Shown: positions 50,237-63,216, counted from the first letter of the stretch. The stretch is DNA of 64,000 nt from Citrus sinensis (GCF_022201045.2 NC_068561.1:13169001-13233000); one strand, 5' to 3'. Made by a program: numbers and translations. The notes: generated by a model not told the origin, from the letters alone.

Positions 50237-51561
50237 TGTTGAGTGTTAGAAAATGTATATTTATAAAGGACAAAATCGTCATTTTACACTTCAAGTTTTA
50301 CTAATACCCTTACTTTTATGTATTTAACCTTCTTTTGATTTAATTCCGTGTGTTTTATTTTAATTAAGTATTTTATGTATTTTAGGGGCATCATAGTCAT
50401 TTCACAATAAACGAGAGATCAAACGGTAAAACGGACATCACTTTTGAACTCAGGACGGTCGAAAACCTTAGGAGGAGCATAAAAAAAAAATGACACTGTT
50501 CATGTGTACGATACTATTCACGTGTACGGTAGTGTCTACGTTACTGTTCACGACACTGTTCACATAGACGGATCGATGATGTGGCATTGACCGATGATGT
50601 GGTATTGACTAATGAGGTGTCACAATCCTGTTGGACTAAAATTCTTATGTACTGTTGATGGTGACGTGGCAGCATATCACTGGACCAAAAATCTCGCGTA
50701 TGGTACATGCATCACACAGGATTATTTTCAACCAAACCACATCACTGTTCAACCCGGGTCAAACTGTGTTACTGTTCATCCGCGTGGTCAAACCACGTAC
50801 TGTTGACTGATGACGTGGCGCATTCTTGAGCGTCCAAACTGTTTTTAATCCGATGGCCATGATTTACTCCATGTATCTATAAAAAGGGGGCCTCCCCTCC
50901 CTAATTTGATAGCTCTGAATCCATTTTTTGGATCCATTTTCTGTAATTCATTCTCCATCTTGTATTTTCTACGTATTTTAATAAATTTTTATTTTGACCT
51001 TAGTTCAATTATGAGTGGCTAATTTTCTTTCAAGCTTGGGTTGAAGGTGAAGTCTCAACATGTGTCATGGGTTTTATTTGGTAAATTTACTTTCTCTTCC
51101 CCTCTAATTTTTGTGGATGTTTTGACTTCTCGTCGACAAATAATACTAATCTTGTCTAATACCACATTGGTTTCATCGGCCCCCTAGTACAAGGTTATTA
51201 TTATTTGGCATGATAAGCCCTTAGCACCATATTGATTAGAGTGTGGTTCATGAAGTGTGGATTCCCCCCTCATGATTTAATTGGTATTAATAAGGAATAT
51301 TCAGCCCATGATGCATGTTGATACGAATCCAGATACCCAAGTACGTCAATTTAATAGATTTTCACTTCAATTTATTCTTGCCATCTTAATTCGAATTTTA
51401 GGATAATCCAAATCATTTTCACCATAAATCCAACGACCCTCATAGAAAATTAATTCTACAAACAATTAAAATCCACCTCCTTGTGGGATTGACACTCATC
51501 TCTATTAATCTATTCTACAATAGATTTGTGCACTTACGAGTTCAATAAAATTTGCACAACA
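50237..51561 (+). repeat. 3' LTR of copy B (1325 bp)
   Basis: TGTTGAGTG start and CACAACA end, alignable over its full length with the LTR at 38407-39764 with scattered substitutions and small indels. TATA box at about 50878. The copies are not a 5'/3' pair of one element, so their divergence does not date a single insertion. Confidence 0.88.
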
Positions 51562-51599
51562 AAAGTTATTTATGAATGAATGATAAAAGAAAAAGGGTA

Positions 51600-52960
51600 C
51601 ATGCTTGCAGCTCACTGTTTAATAGGAAAAATCCTTCTTAATTGAGGGATACACATCGAAGGCCTGAGAATCACTATGAGACAAGTTTGGAAAAGCTTAG
51701 AGGATTGAAGATCGAGAGCATGGGGGAGAATTTCTTCATGTTTAAATTCGGCTTAGAAGAGGATGAAAAAAGGGTGTTTGTAGGTGGCCCTTGGCATTTT
51801 GATAATGCTCTAATAGTTTTTACAGAGCCAACGAGAGTTGGGGACATAAAAAAGCAATCATTCTCACACACTTCATTTTGGATACAATTTCATAATGTGC
51901 CTCTTATGTGCGTGGACAAATATGCAGTTTAAAAACTAGGGTCTTTGATAGGAAAAGTGGAAGATGTGGACACCGACGAAACAGGGGAATGCGTGGGGCC
52001 TCTTGTTCGAACAAGAATTTCAGTGGATGTCACCAGACCACTGAAAAAGATCCTTTTTATTGCAGCAAGAAGATGGAGTTAAAACCCCAATAGGAGTCCA
52101 ATATGAAAGGCTCCCCGAATTTTGTTTCTTTTGTGGGCTAGTAGGACACCAGTATAGGGAATGCTTAAAGTATAAGGGGCAACTAAAGGAAAAATTAGCC
52201 TACGGATCATGGCAAAAAGCATTGCCAGTGGCTGAATGGAACAGGAAAAATAAAGGGAGAGGAAAATGGAACAAAGAGCACCATCAACAAAATCTGGAAA
52301 TGGTGAGCATAGTAAGCCAGAATCAGGATCAAACCAGGCAAACCTAAAGCAACCCGAAAAAAGACAATGGGTCGGGTCAAAGCGAAAGTGGTCAGCCCAT
52401 AAACCCAATGGAGATGGGAAAGGTGAGAGAAGTAGCTGAAGAGCATTTAATACAAGTAGCTGTGAAGGCTATAAATATCAGAGACAACAGACTACACGAT
52501 ATTGGGGAAGCAAAACTGAGCAATGCAGCTGGAAAATGCTCTCCTAGGAAACTGGAATGCAGGGCGGGAACCAGTGGAAGGCGGGAAAGTGAAAGGCAAA
52601 ATGAAATCAAACTTGGGGCTATTCCAAATCCACAAGACATAAGTAGCCATAATATTTTGGAAGTTGAGGAGTCAGTTAATGGGCCGATTAAAGCCAATTC
52701 AAAGCCTAAAAGCCGGAAATAGAAAGCAAAAGTAAGAGCTCAAATAGAAAAAGGAAGCATTATGGGGAGACAAACAAAGACTAAAAGACCAAGCAGTACA
52801 CTTAGCGGCCAGAGCCCAAAGTCAAAGCGGGCAAAATTAAATAGCCCGAATAAAGCTCTCAACAACAAGCTTCAAATTAACGCCCCTGCAATGAAAATTC
52901 AGCTGGCATGGGAACACACAATGCTATGGCCTTGGAGGATATAGAAAACATTCCAGAAGA
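51600..52960 (+). pseudogene. LINE ORF1 (DUF4283 and CCHC zinc knuckle)
   Basis: The N-terminal DUF4283-like segment includes LKIESMGENFFMFKF and FVGGPWHFDNALIVF (about 51700-51830). Frameshifts and a stop at 51930 separate it from CFFCGLVGHQYRECLKY, a C-x2-C-x4-H-x4-C knuckle at about 52126-52172. A low-complexity basic/serine tail follows to about 52940. The usual first ~50 codons are missing or scrambled. Confidence 0.8.
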
Positions 52961-52999
52961 TATAGCGGCGGGAGCTGGTGAACAGCCCTGCCGACAACA

Positions 53000-55900
53000 A
53001 TGAAAATCATAAGTTGGAACGTTTTGGGTTTGGGGAATCCCCAGACACGCCTAGCTATGAGGAAAATTCTCCAACAAGACAGACCTCAGCTTATTTTTGT
53101 GCGCGAAACGAAGTTGGAGGCTGTAAAAATCCATGAAGAATGTAAAAAGCTTGGTTTTGATGAGTGCTTTACAGTAAGTAGAAATGGGAAAAGTGAAGGC
53201 ATAGTTATAATGTGGAAGTCTGACATTAATGTACACATTCTCTCCTACAGTAGGCATTACATTGATGTTAAAGTGCAGAGTGGCAATGGCAAAAAATGGC
53301 GATGTACTGGAGTCTACGGGCACCCGGAAGCTCAACAAAAGCAGCATACGTGGACTCTATTACGAAGGTTATCAGGTTTGTCCTCAAAACCATGGTTGTG
53401 CTTTGGTGATTTTAATGAAATATTGAGGTTGGATGAGAAAAGTGGAGGGAATGATAAAAACATTAGGATGGTTTCTGAGTTCAAAGAAGCTGTTCAAGAT
53501 AGTAAGTTGGCTGATTTGGGTTATAAAGGGTATCAATTCACGTGGTGTAACGGCATGGATGGGCAACACTTTGTTGAGGAGAGGTTGGATAGATTCTTAT
53601 GCAATGAAGAGTGGGGGAACCATTTCCAGGAGCAACCGTGCCAAAACTTAGTTAGTGTAGGTTCTGATCATTATCCAATAATGATGGAGATAAAAAAGAA
53701 AGGTCCCGGTTTGCAGTATGTGAAAAAAACCTTTCCCAGGGTGCATTACGAGGACATGTGGAGCTCGTATGATACTTGTAAAAGCATAATAAAAGCTGAA
53801 TGGGAGAATTATGGTGTTGTAAAAGGTGGAAGCCCTGTAATGCAATTCAAGGTTGTGGCAAAGTCATCGTTGGCTCATTTAAAATAGTGGAGTGAGGAGG
53901 AGTTTGGAGGTCAGGAAAGGAAGTTAAAAACGCTGATGAAAGAGCTTCAAAAGGCAAAGCAAAGCAAGATGCATTATGAAGAGGCAAATGGCATAAGGCA
54001 GATTGAAAAGCAAATCCACAATATTCTGCTGGAGGAGGAAATTTATTGGAGGCATAGAGTTAGAGCGAACTGGTTGCAAACAGGTGACAAAAACACTAAA
54101 TTTTTTCACTCAAAAGCCACAGCTAGAAAGAGGAAAAATAGAATTTGGGGTGTGGAGAAAAAAGAAGGCAGCTGGACAGAAGATGGAGAAGCTATAGAAA
54201 GAGAGTTTGATGATTATTTTCAGCAACTCTTCACATAATCCAAGCTGAGCCAAGATCAGATGAACGCAGCACTGGAGGGCTTAACACCAAAGGTTACAGC
54301 AACCATGAATGACCAGCTGAATGCCTCTTTTACAGCAGAGGAAATATCAGAAGCTTTGTTCCAAATGTGTCCCACTAAAGCACCTGGCCCGGACGGATTG
54401 AATTCAATGTTTTTTCAAAAGCATTGGCAGCATGTTGGCAAAGGAGTGACCCAAACCTGTCTACACATATTGAATAATCAAGGTAACCTCAGCCCCTTAA
54501 ATCATACATTCATTGCCTTGATTCCGAAAGTTGCCAAACCTAGGAAAGTCACCGAATACAGACCTATTAGTCTATGTAATGTGGTGTATAGAATTGTTGC
54601 AAAAGTTATAGCTAATAGGTTGAAGCAAGTTCTCCACCAAATCATTTCCCCTTATCAAAGTGCATTCGTGCCCAATAGAATTATTACGGATAATATTGTT
54701 ATTGGGTACGAATGCCTTCACAAAATAAGGCACAGTAAAGGGAGGAAAAATGAGCTGGTATCTCTCAAGTTAGATATTAGCAAAGTTTATGATAGGGTAG
54801 AATGGGGCTTTTTAGAGCACATTATGAGGAGATTAGGCTTCATAGAAAAATGGGTACAGTTAGTCATGAAATAGGGCTGCCGCAAATTTAATTCAACCTC
54901 AAATGGGGTTGTGGCAGGGGTGCCCTCTATCACCTTACTTGTTTATTTTATGTGCAGAAGGTTTCTCTAATTTACTCATGCAGGTTGAAAGGGAGAAACT
55001 GATTCCTGGACTCAAATTTGATAAATAAGTAACGGTCTCACATCTTTTGTTCGCTGATGACAGCTTTGTTTTCACCAAAGCATCTGTTGAAGATTGTCGA
55101 AACTTAAAAGCAATTTTCGATTGCTATGCAGCCGCCTCAGGACAGATTTTCAACTATGAAAAATCTTCAATGTTTTGTAGTGGGAAGCTTCCAGCAAAGC
55201 AAATCACAGCCATCAAAAACATTTTCCAATTGAAAATGGTGTCTAAATACGAAAAATATTTAGGCTTACCATCCATGATTGGAAGAAAAAAGATGAGCTT
55301 CTTTAATGAGGTGAAGCTAAAAGTTTTGAGTAAGATTTCAAAATGGCAAAATAATTTTTTTTCAAGCGGAGGCAAAGAAGTGTTGATAAAGGCGGTAGCT
55401 CAGGCTGTCCCGGCTTACGCCATGAGCGTATTTAAACTTCCATTGACATTATGTGAAGGCATTCAGAAAGCAATTGCCAAATTCTGGTAGGGAACTAACA
55501 AAGAGAAGCACGACATTCATTGGGCTAGATGGGAGAGAATGAGCCATGCTAAGCATAGAGGTGGTTTGGGTTTCAGAGACATTTCATGCTTCAATTAGGC
55601 CTTGGTAGCAAAGCAAAGCTGAAGAATTATTCAAAATCCGGAATCTCTAATGGCAAGAGTTCTCAAAGCAAGATATTTCAAGCATGATGACTTCCTCAAC
55701 ACCAAGATAGGTTCCAACCCATCCTTTATATAGAGAAGCATAATGTGGGGCAGACAAATAATTCTAAAAGGCTCAAGATGACGAATCGGTTCTAGGGAAA
55801 AGGTCAAAGTTTACAGAAGCAATTGGCTGCCGCGGCCAACAACTTTTAGGCCAATATCGCCAAGAACCCTTGCTGTAGATGCTAAAGTGGCAGAGCTGAT

Positions 55901-57075
55901 AAGCCCCGAAGGAGAGTGGAAGAGGGATATGATCCAACAGAATTTTATTAAAGAAGATGCAGAAATCATTTCAAGGATTCCCCAGCCAAGGTACACAGCA
56001 TTGGATGAGTTATGTTGGCATTATGATAAGCTCGGGAAATATTTGGTCAAAAGTGGCTACCAAATAGCTTTAAAGGAAAAATTTCCAAGTGCCCCAAGCA
56101 GCTCAAACCCAGACCCCAAATAATGGAATGCCATATGGAAGCTAGACCTCCAAGAAAAGATAAAGATATTTATATAGAGGGCTATTAAAAACCTGCTACC
56201 AACAGCCGAAAACTTGTGGAGAAGGAAGGTGGTGCCAGACCCAATTTGTCAAATATGCAAACGGGGAGTGGAAACTAGTTTTCATGCAATGGTTGAATGC
56301 AAAGCAGCAAGGAAGATTAGGCAACTTTTTCACCATGCAGTTGTGGAGATCACAGCCTCTCAATGGAGGAATATGTTTGATGTATTTCTTGATACAACAA
56401 GGCTCCTGAACAAAAAGGAGAATGAGCTGCAGGTTGCATATTGGTGGGCTACGTGGAACGCAAGAAACCATTTCCTCTTCAAAAAGGAAAAACTGGATGC
56501 TTTAATTTCAGTTGCCAAAGCTGAAGGTGTAGTAGAAGCCTATAGAAAATTCAAAAGGACCGAGCAACAGCAGTTGGAAAGCTCAAACATGGAGAAGCCT
56601 AAGCAATGGAAACCCCCGCTCGAAAACTGGTGCAAAGTAAATGTGGATGCTGCAATTGACCATCAAAGTCAAAGAGCTGGGTTGGGAGTGGTGATAAGGA
56701 ATGATAAAGGAGATGTGGTTGCTGCAGCCATTAAGCCCTCAAGTTTCAACGGAGATGTGCCTTTTGCAGAAGTTGAAGCAATTGAATGGGGAATGCAAAT
56801 GGCAAAAAGGGCAGGAATCACTACAGTCATTTTGGAATCAGATTGTCAAGCAGCCATTGATTTGGCAAACAACAAAAAGGGCAGCAAATCTGAGATTTTT
56901 TGGGTGATATCAGAAATCAACGATAGGCGAAAAGAGTTCCAGGAAGTCCGATTGCAATAGACCCTTAGGTCTTGTAATGCAAATGCCCATACCTTAGCTA
57001 AGCTAGCTGTAAAAGGTTCAAAATCCGTTGAATGGCTAGGAAATATACCAGCACAAGTCATGTGTTTATTCTCTT
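53000..57075 (+). pseudogene. LINE ORF2 (endonuclease, RT, RNase H)
   Basis: Begins MKIISWNVLGLGNPQT, the AP-endonuclease start; WLCFGDFNEIL and VSVGSDHYPIMM keep catalytic residues. RT motifs: APGPDGLNSMFFQKHW, YRPISLCNVVYRI, and the intact core FADDSFVF at about 55047. A C-terminal RNase H includes NVDAAIDHQSQRAG, AEVEAIEWG and LESDCQAA. Stops at 53885, 54236, 54872, 55488 and several later positions, plus an apparent deletion at about 54875-54900 that changes frame, make it inactive. Many stops fall on expected Trp codons. Confidence 0.9.
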
Positions 57076-57116
57076 TTCAGTAATGAAGTTTCTTTCCCTT
57101 CTCAAAAAAAAAAAAA

Positions 57117-58440
57117 GAAGAGTAAATTAATGTTTTCATTTCTGGTAAATTGAAGTTTACCCAAATTTATATTTTGCTTAACAAAACCATGAATGTAAAA
57201 TTTACTTGAATTCTCAAAATATAAGTTGCACTACTTTATTTCTTTTCATAGAGGTACGTCGCTTGTTAGGCTCAAATTTATACAATCTCGATTAACTATG
57301 TTATGGCTCAATTTCAATCATATGAAAAATGTTTACTTCCAAAATGCGTGTATTTGAAGGGAGGCTAGTATATACTGTGAATATCTAGACTTATGAACAA
57401 CAATTTTTCACTCTCAAATTCATTCAATTCAGGGGAGGGAGACCTAAGAAATTAATTTTACTCTATTCCCTCACTTAGAGAAATGTCATGTTTGGGATTG
57501 AGGCGCTGTAACTTTTAAGTTACAGTTGTTGTGGAAAATAAATTGTTACTATAAAATAAAAATTAATAATATGTAGTAAATATAAATTTTAAATAATAAT
57601 TTTGACAAAATTATTAAAGATATAATAGATTTTTTATTATATAATATAAAAAATCATATAACATAACTTTTAAACTACAGCAGTTAGTGTTTACCTAACA
57701 CTAAAAGTTACAGTTACCAAATGTCAATTCCAAACGCACCCCAAGACTAGAGAGTGGATTTAAAGTCTTACGCAATTTTACCCAACTTAGCATTTATGAA
57801 CCCATTTTAGAGTATAATTTTTCCAAATCAAAATTCGAAAATTTAGATATAATTTTCAATGATAGTAAAGAAGGAGCAATGCACCCAAGATTCCCCCTAC
57901 TAAGACATATCTATATCAAAATTTAAATAAAATCTACTCTTATTGAAGACTGATGTAGCCGTATGAGCTTGAACACTTTTGAGTCTTGACTAAGCACCCA
58001 TGAGCCAAGTCCTAGTGATTTTTTTTCCTCTTTTGGAATACTAGTGATTTAAAATTATATGAAGAAAATGTACATAGTATCATAGATTCGTAATTTGATG
58101 ATATCTATTATTTAAGCAGCGTCTAGTTGGCGGTAGTAGTGCTAATTAATAAACTCTAAGCTCAGGCTAAATGAAAAGTTTGTTTCATAACAAATTAATA
58201 ATACTGTTCTCGGGTACATTTCTCGTTCCAACACTGCAATCTACAGGGGGTCGTTAATTTATAAGAAGAACAAGAAGAACTGAAACAAAGAAGGCAAAAA
58301 CCAATTCTTTTTTTTTTTTTTTTTTTGATGATTGAGTTGACGGAAAAGGGAGAAAAAAAAATTGAGATCCCTATCATTAATTGAATGAAAATTACACTAC
58401 TCCATCCGTATCAATTAATGTCTCGTAAAAATTTTTGAAT
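57117..58440. other. AT-rich intergenic DNA with a T1 MITE
   Basis: No gene recognised. The T1 MITE at 57487-57745 is listed separately. A poly-T run of about 18 lies near 58309-58326. Confidence 0.5.
57487..57745. mobile_element. Tourist-like MITE copy (family T1)
   Basis: Left 'catgtttgggattgaggcgctgtaac' and right 'aatgtcaattccaaacgcaccc' are inverted ends of the 28369-28640 type. Internal 'aaactacagcagttagtgtttacc' supplies the uninterrupted arrangement used to recognise the nested insertion at 28369. Confidence 0.75.
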
Positions 58441-58453
58441 TACAGTATTTAAT

Positions 58454-59215
58454 AGGGATGGCAATGAACTAGGTATTATGCAGGGATGCTAATACTCAAA
58501 TTTGTACCCATTTGTTAGAGAATATCTTCATACTCATTGTGGATTTGAACGGGTACGGATCATGTATTATTTGATAAAAATTAGAAATACTCGTCTCCTT
58601 CTCATATCCCCTATATCCCCTTATATTTTTTTTAACACCTTGAATATTTAAAATACAAAAATGATATCTTAACTATTTAGCTCAATTTGAATATGCAATA
58701 TTTATTCTAAAATTTTTAAAAGAATAATTTTCAATTTTAGGTAAATATTAATTATAATTTGATGATTGTTAAGTTCAATTTTAACCAACGTATTACCAAA
58801 TATTTGGATCCAAAACAAAAGTCTCCACTTTGGTATTTTCTTATCGCTCCTTTTAACTAACCGTGATTTAAACGTTGTTTTATTGTCATTTGTTTTTTTT
58901 ATTAGGGCAAGATTTTAGATGATTAGGTAAATGTCTAGTCTGCTAAATGACTAAAATCTCCAAATAAATGTCTAGCATAACATTATATTAGACGGTTGCT
59001 CCGATTACTAAGCTGTTAAGTGCTAATGTATATGTTTTGGGAATCTTTATTTGATTTGGCTGTAAATTCTAACTTCTAAAACATTAAAAATAAGTAAATA
59101 GTCAATAGTCAAATGGGTTTAGTGAGCAGTGTAGGTGCTAGTGTTTTATACCTGTACCCATCCTGCCCAATTAAAGGATATATATCTTTACCCGATCTTT
59201 TTTATAAGACGAGGG
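58454..59215. mobile_element. Possible degenerate hAT-like element
   Basis: TAGGGATGGCAATGAA at 58453-58468 is a typical hAT-type terminus followed by 'gggtacggat' motifs. 'tacctgtacccatcctgccc' near 59148-59170 may be the complementary subterminal part. No matching right terminus or target duplication was found. Confidence 0.35.
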
Positions 59216-60303
59216 TAAAATTAAGCTCAATAATCAATATCCAACCTTAACAAAATGGGGCCCCATATGCCCCGTGCCGGTGGAGATTTTCTGCTATTCG
59301 TACTATTGAGGATATTTTATACTCAAAACTTAAGATTTTTTAAAAACTAATTTCATTTGTCTCGTGTGCATAAAATCATGAAATTATAAGTCTCTTATAC
59401 CATTGGGCGAATAATACATAGCTATATGAGTGAGATTATTTAGCACTTTTTATTTGGTGTGACTTTATGAGGGAGAATTGGTTTCTTACTTTCACCACAA
59501 GAAAAAAAAATTAATTAGGCCAATAAAATATAAAATAGTAAACATTTGTATAGATAGGATAAGAATTTTGTCTCTAGTTGAGTTTGTTTTTAGGTAGAGT
59601 TAACGGTCAAGATTATTCAATATTAGGGGCTATTTGAGATTACATTTTTAGTATTTGATAATTTTTTTTAAAATTAATTTTGGCAGAATAACCCCATATT
59701 ACAACTGATTTTTTTAAGAAAAGGAAAGAGTAGTTTTTCATAATTTGATTTTTAGAATTAATTTTATACTCAATATAATTCCATATATATCCTCATATTA
59801 TTATAAAAACACAAAATTATCCTTATTAATTAAGAAATAAGATCATTAAATTTAAAGAGATTAAAATTATTACCAATTATATTAAGATAATAAAGGATAA
59901 AATTAATAATATAAAAATATTTATTTTAGTTATCAATTATTATACATACACAATTTTTTTTTATATACATGGTGATAAATGTGTAACTAAATTTTATTTA
60001 ATATTATGTCTAATTCAATTGTTTACATTCTTATACTAGTTTAATAGTAAGACTTATTAAACACATATGTTTGCTTTTAAAATTCACAGTATTTTTTAAA
60101 ATAAAATTTATCAAACTTTTATTGATTTTTTAAGCATAATTAACAATAACTATATTAATTTCAATATTATCAATCTGACCTCGAGACTCATTTAACTTTG
60201 ACATTCATTAATACTCAGTACAAACTTAGCCAATCACTCATGTTATTTGGTTATAGTAGTTTCTTTTCTAAAAAAAAAAATAGCAATTATACATACATAT
60301 TTT
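59216..60303. other. AT-rich intergenic DNA
   Basis: No gene seen. 'ggggctatttgagattac...aaaattaattttggcag' at 59628-59686 resembles a dispersed repeat also visible around 31560-31640. Confidence 0.45.
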
Positions 60304-60447
60304 AGGAAAAACCTGTGGTACAACTGTGGTACCGTATCACAGTTGCATCCAACCATTGAATGTTAGTGAATTCCACCAATTTAAATGCATCCAACGACTG
60401 GATTTAACTGTGGTACGGTACCACAACTGTACCGTAGCCTGATCCCA
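60304..60447. mobile_element. Hairpin MITE
   Basis: 'ctgtggtacaactgtggtaccgtatcacagttgcatccaaccattg' pairs with its inverted partner ending 'ccacaactgtaccgtagcctgatcc'. The loop contains 'gaattccaccaattt'. It shares the CATCCAA/CCATTGGATG core with 12960-13115. No exact target duplication was found. Confidence 0.65.
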
Positions 60448-62074
60448 TATTATATTATGATTTTATATTATAATTGTGATTTAGGAGTAAAACTTTTGAT
60501 GTGGTGGTGTTGTGTTGTTATTTCAATATCAAAAATATCTTAGTGGGCCTTTTTGAAATATCTTCTACGAGTTTGATAAGGTATATTTTACCATCAAGTA
60601 TATACAAAACAAAATGGGAAAAAATAAGACGCGCTTTTCTGGTGCCAAATTGCCAATCTCGGTTAATAAATTATTCTATATCATAAACCCGTCGGTGGAA
60701 GCTGCAATTTTTCTCTATATAGCTCGTCCTCCGCTAAGGTGCTAAAATCGCAACGAATAATGCTTTGCGTTTGTTGCTTTTTTAACTTTTTTTTTTCGAG
60801 AAGGTTTTTTTAATTTTTTTTTCTTATATTATTATATTAAATTTTATGAAATAAATATCTAAATAAATAATTTTTATAAATAAAAAATATCTCTATTTCA
60901 CTCGTATTTCGCAAGAGATAATGACTTTAAAATATTTTAGTCTTCACAATATTTTTGTGAGAATTTAAAATTTGTGACGCTAGCTGTTCAACCACTCTCG
61001 GCCTTTGGCTGAGTGAGTAGGGTTTTTAAACTTTAAAATAGGACAAAAGCACTGGAAGAAAAAACAGCGCATAGACAAAACGGAAGCTTAAAAAATTAAG
61101 GATGAAAAAAAAAAATGGACGAATCAATAAAGTAGCCGGCCATGTTCATGAATTAAGAGACTCCAGTGATTGACTTGGTCAGGTTCTTTTCTAAAATCAA
61201 ATTGTGGTTCGACTTCGACTATGGGAACGAGAAGACTGGTAGTTGAATAAAGAAATAAATACGTACCCTACATTTTGATCGGATTTCTTCGGTGGGATCC
61301 ACTAATTTAATGTAATAGACTCATAAAAATAAAAACGTATAAATTTTATCAAAAAAAAAAAAAAAATTGGACTTGTCAAATTAAAAGTCATCATTAGACC
61401 GGTGCACCGATTAAGCATATAGAGAAGATTACGTTTCCACGCAAGGCTTTTTTTTTTTTCTCGTTAGATCAAGCAAAGGTAAGAAAGTCAAGTCGTTAGT
61501 GCGTAACGTTGAGTAACAGTTTGGCATCCCAACGGAGCAGTGACGGAGATGTGATGATGATAAGATGAGAAGAATATTTCTTGGATACGTTTTCGCTGGT
61601 TGAGGAATGAGGATGCTTCAAGGCCACCTCTTCTTTTAATTCATTGCTGGGGAGTCTTCTTATTAAAAAAAAAAAAAAAAAAAAAAGAGAAAAATCTGGA
61701 GATTCTTTATTCCCTGTGGTTTGCTGTCACTTGCATCCTTCTTTCACTAAAGACCCCTAGATGTTCGCCGCCCTAGAAAATGACATGATTTTCCTCATGA
61801 GTCATGATCGCGTTAAACGAACCCTTGTGTTTCGGAAAAGTATCCAAAAGTGGTAGATAAATATATTTATGTCATATTTAAAAAAGGGTAATGATAGATC
61901 TAAAAGTAGTATGTGATGTATTGCTTGTTAAGTGATTTAATATCTTACAAATGAATGTTATTTTATTTAAAATAAAATTTTAGAATCCATAGTAATATTC
62001 TTTATATATATATATATATAGAGAACATTAATCATATTAATCATATTCTTTATATATTCTTTACAAATTTAGAT
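60448..62074. other. Intergenic DNA, no gene seen
   Basis: AT-rich with A/T homopolymers (for example about 61664-61686). 'ctctcggcctttggctgagtgagtag' near 60997 is the only less AT-rich stretch; no RNA gene was recognised. Confidence 0.45.
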
Positions 62075-62250
62075 CGTATGTAGTATTGAGGTGCTGTAAC
62101 TTTTAAGTTATAGTCATTGTAGAAAAAAAATATATTTATAAATAAAAGTTAATATTTGTAGTAAATATTACTTTTAGATAATAATTTTGACCAAAAAATA
62201 AAAATAAAAATAAAAATAAAAATAAAAATAAAAATATCATTTACTAAATA
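62075..62250. mobile_element. Truncated Tourist-like MITE (family T1) with (AAAAT)n
   Basis: 'tagtattgaggtgctgtaacttttaagttatagtcattgtag' matches the T1 left end. The interior runs into an (AAAAT)n array at about 62195-62237, after which the right end is not recognisable. Confidence 0.55.
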
Positions 62251-62284
62251 CTTTACAAGCTCCGAACTTGGACTTTAGGAGCAA

Positions 62285-62466
62285 ATGGGATCTTGTTGTG
62301 CTTAACGTGGGAGGTGAAGTGTGTATCTCAACATGGGTTAGCTAAAATGGTTCTAGATTTGGTTGTTTTGCCGGGACATCCAATAGATTTTTTGAGTGAT
62401 GTGTAATCTTATTCCTTTTTCCTTTGAATAAAAACTTTTTTCCTTAACAAAAAAAAAAAAAAAAAT
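62285..62466 (+). mobile_element. 3' tail of a LINE (truncated)
   Basis: A short frame reading CVSQHGLAKMVLDLVVLPGH and ending FLSDV-stop resembles the C-terminal end of LINE RNase H domains (the H-x-L-A-K-x-A/V-L pattern). It is followed by a short 3' UTR and a poly(A) run at about 62449-62466. Confidence 0.5.
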
Positions 62467-62469
62467 TAA

Positions 62470-63210
62470 AAGCCATCGTAGATCATTCCTATGACTTTGT
62501 CAAACTATATTGCAATTAGGACATTTTTTTTTTTCATTTAGAATGTGCTACTAGAAGTCTAAAATTTCACCTCTTAGGTCATTGGACGGATAATACTACA
62601 CTATTCCTTCATAAATCATAATGAGGAGAATGAATCCAAGAAATTATAGACTAAAATTCTCAATAGACTGAAATAAAATGTGGAGTAAATCTCGGTTTTA
62701 TTGGCGCTAATTTTTAAACCATACATGGTAAATGTAAATTTGTAATGAACTTAAAATACAGTCTAATTTTTTTCCTGAACAACTTTTTGCTGCTGAATAA
62801 ACCATGCTAGGTCGTAAAATCGCCTATGATTATATCTTACTCATTGCCGTGTTTTCCTTTCATGATCAAATGAAAGGAGGATCCATCACCATCAGTGATT
62901 AATCCGACAAAGATTTTGCGCATCAGAAAGCGGTGTACACGTGCTCCCGCTCCCACCTTATCATTCCCCAGAATCCCCCTCGCTTTTAAAGCACTCACGA
63001 TCTACGAGCGCTCACGACCGTTAGGAATCCCGTCTCTGTCCGAGGTAGGCCCCACCTGACTCCCTTCTACCCAATCAATTCACGAAACGTATCACCTCGT
63101 TACAGCTGTGACATGAAACTTTCGTTTCACAGAATATACGGTGATTCTATTCCTAAACATTTTTTATTCCTCTGTAGCGACAGTTCAAAACGTAACAATT
63201 TTCCCTTTTT
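62470..63210. other. Intergenic DNA turning into a promoter-like region
   Basis: AT-rich to about 62900, then GC-rich with ACACGTGC at about 62937 (G-box core) and several CCCCACC/CTCACGA motifs. No coding sequence seen. Confidence 0.4.
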
Positions 63211-63216
63211 ATCCTT

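Larger units (their letters stand above)
33288..51561 (+). mobile_element. Cluster of three broken Athila-type Ty3 retrotransposon copies
   Basis: Copy A: integrase to 3' LTR (33288-39764), its 5' part missing. Copy C: a pol fragment (39765-40930). Copy B: gag to 3' LTR (about 40955-51561). No 5' LTR is present for any copy. The gag (FYDLENEDPYNHL, LKDRAHSWL), the protease (LGASVNLL, LADRSTKIPRGIVEDVL) and the reverse transcriptase to integrase order are those of the Athila branch of Ty3 elements. Between integrase and LTR, A and B carry three extra reading frames in the same order. All three copies appear unable to move on their own. Confidence 0.9.
51580..57116 (+). mobile_element. L1-type LINE, 5'-truncated and degenerate
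   Basis: Two-ORF plant L1 layout: an RNA-binding ORF1 with a DUF4283-like domain and a zinc knuckle, then ORF2 with endonuclease, reverse transcriptase and RNase H, ending in an A-rich tail (57104-57116). The left edge is indistinct and lies within tens of bases of the retrotransposon LTR end. No target-site duplication was found. Confidence 0.85.

Noticed and set aside
38407..51561. The two LTRs as the 5' and 3' LTR pair of one element
   Set aside because: The sequence right after the first LTR is mid-reverse-transcriptase, not a primer-binding site and leader, and each LTR has its own upstream polypurine tract and post-pol module. Both are 3' LTRs of different copies.
60990..61025. tRNA-like GC-richer stretch 'ctctcggcctttggctgagtgagtag'
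   Set aside because: No cloverleaf could be formed, and A and B box promoter sequences are not both present.
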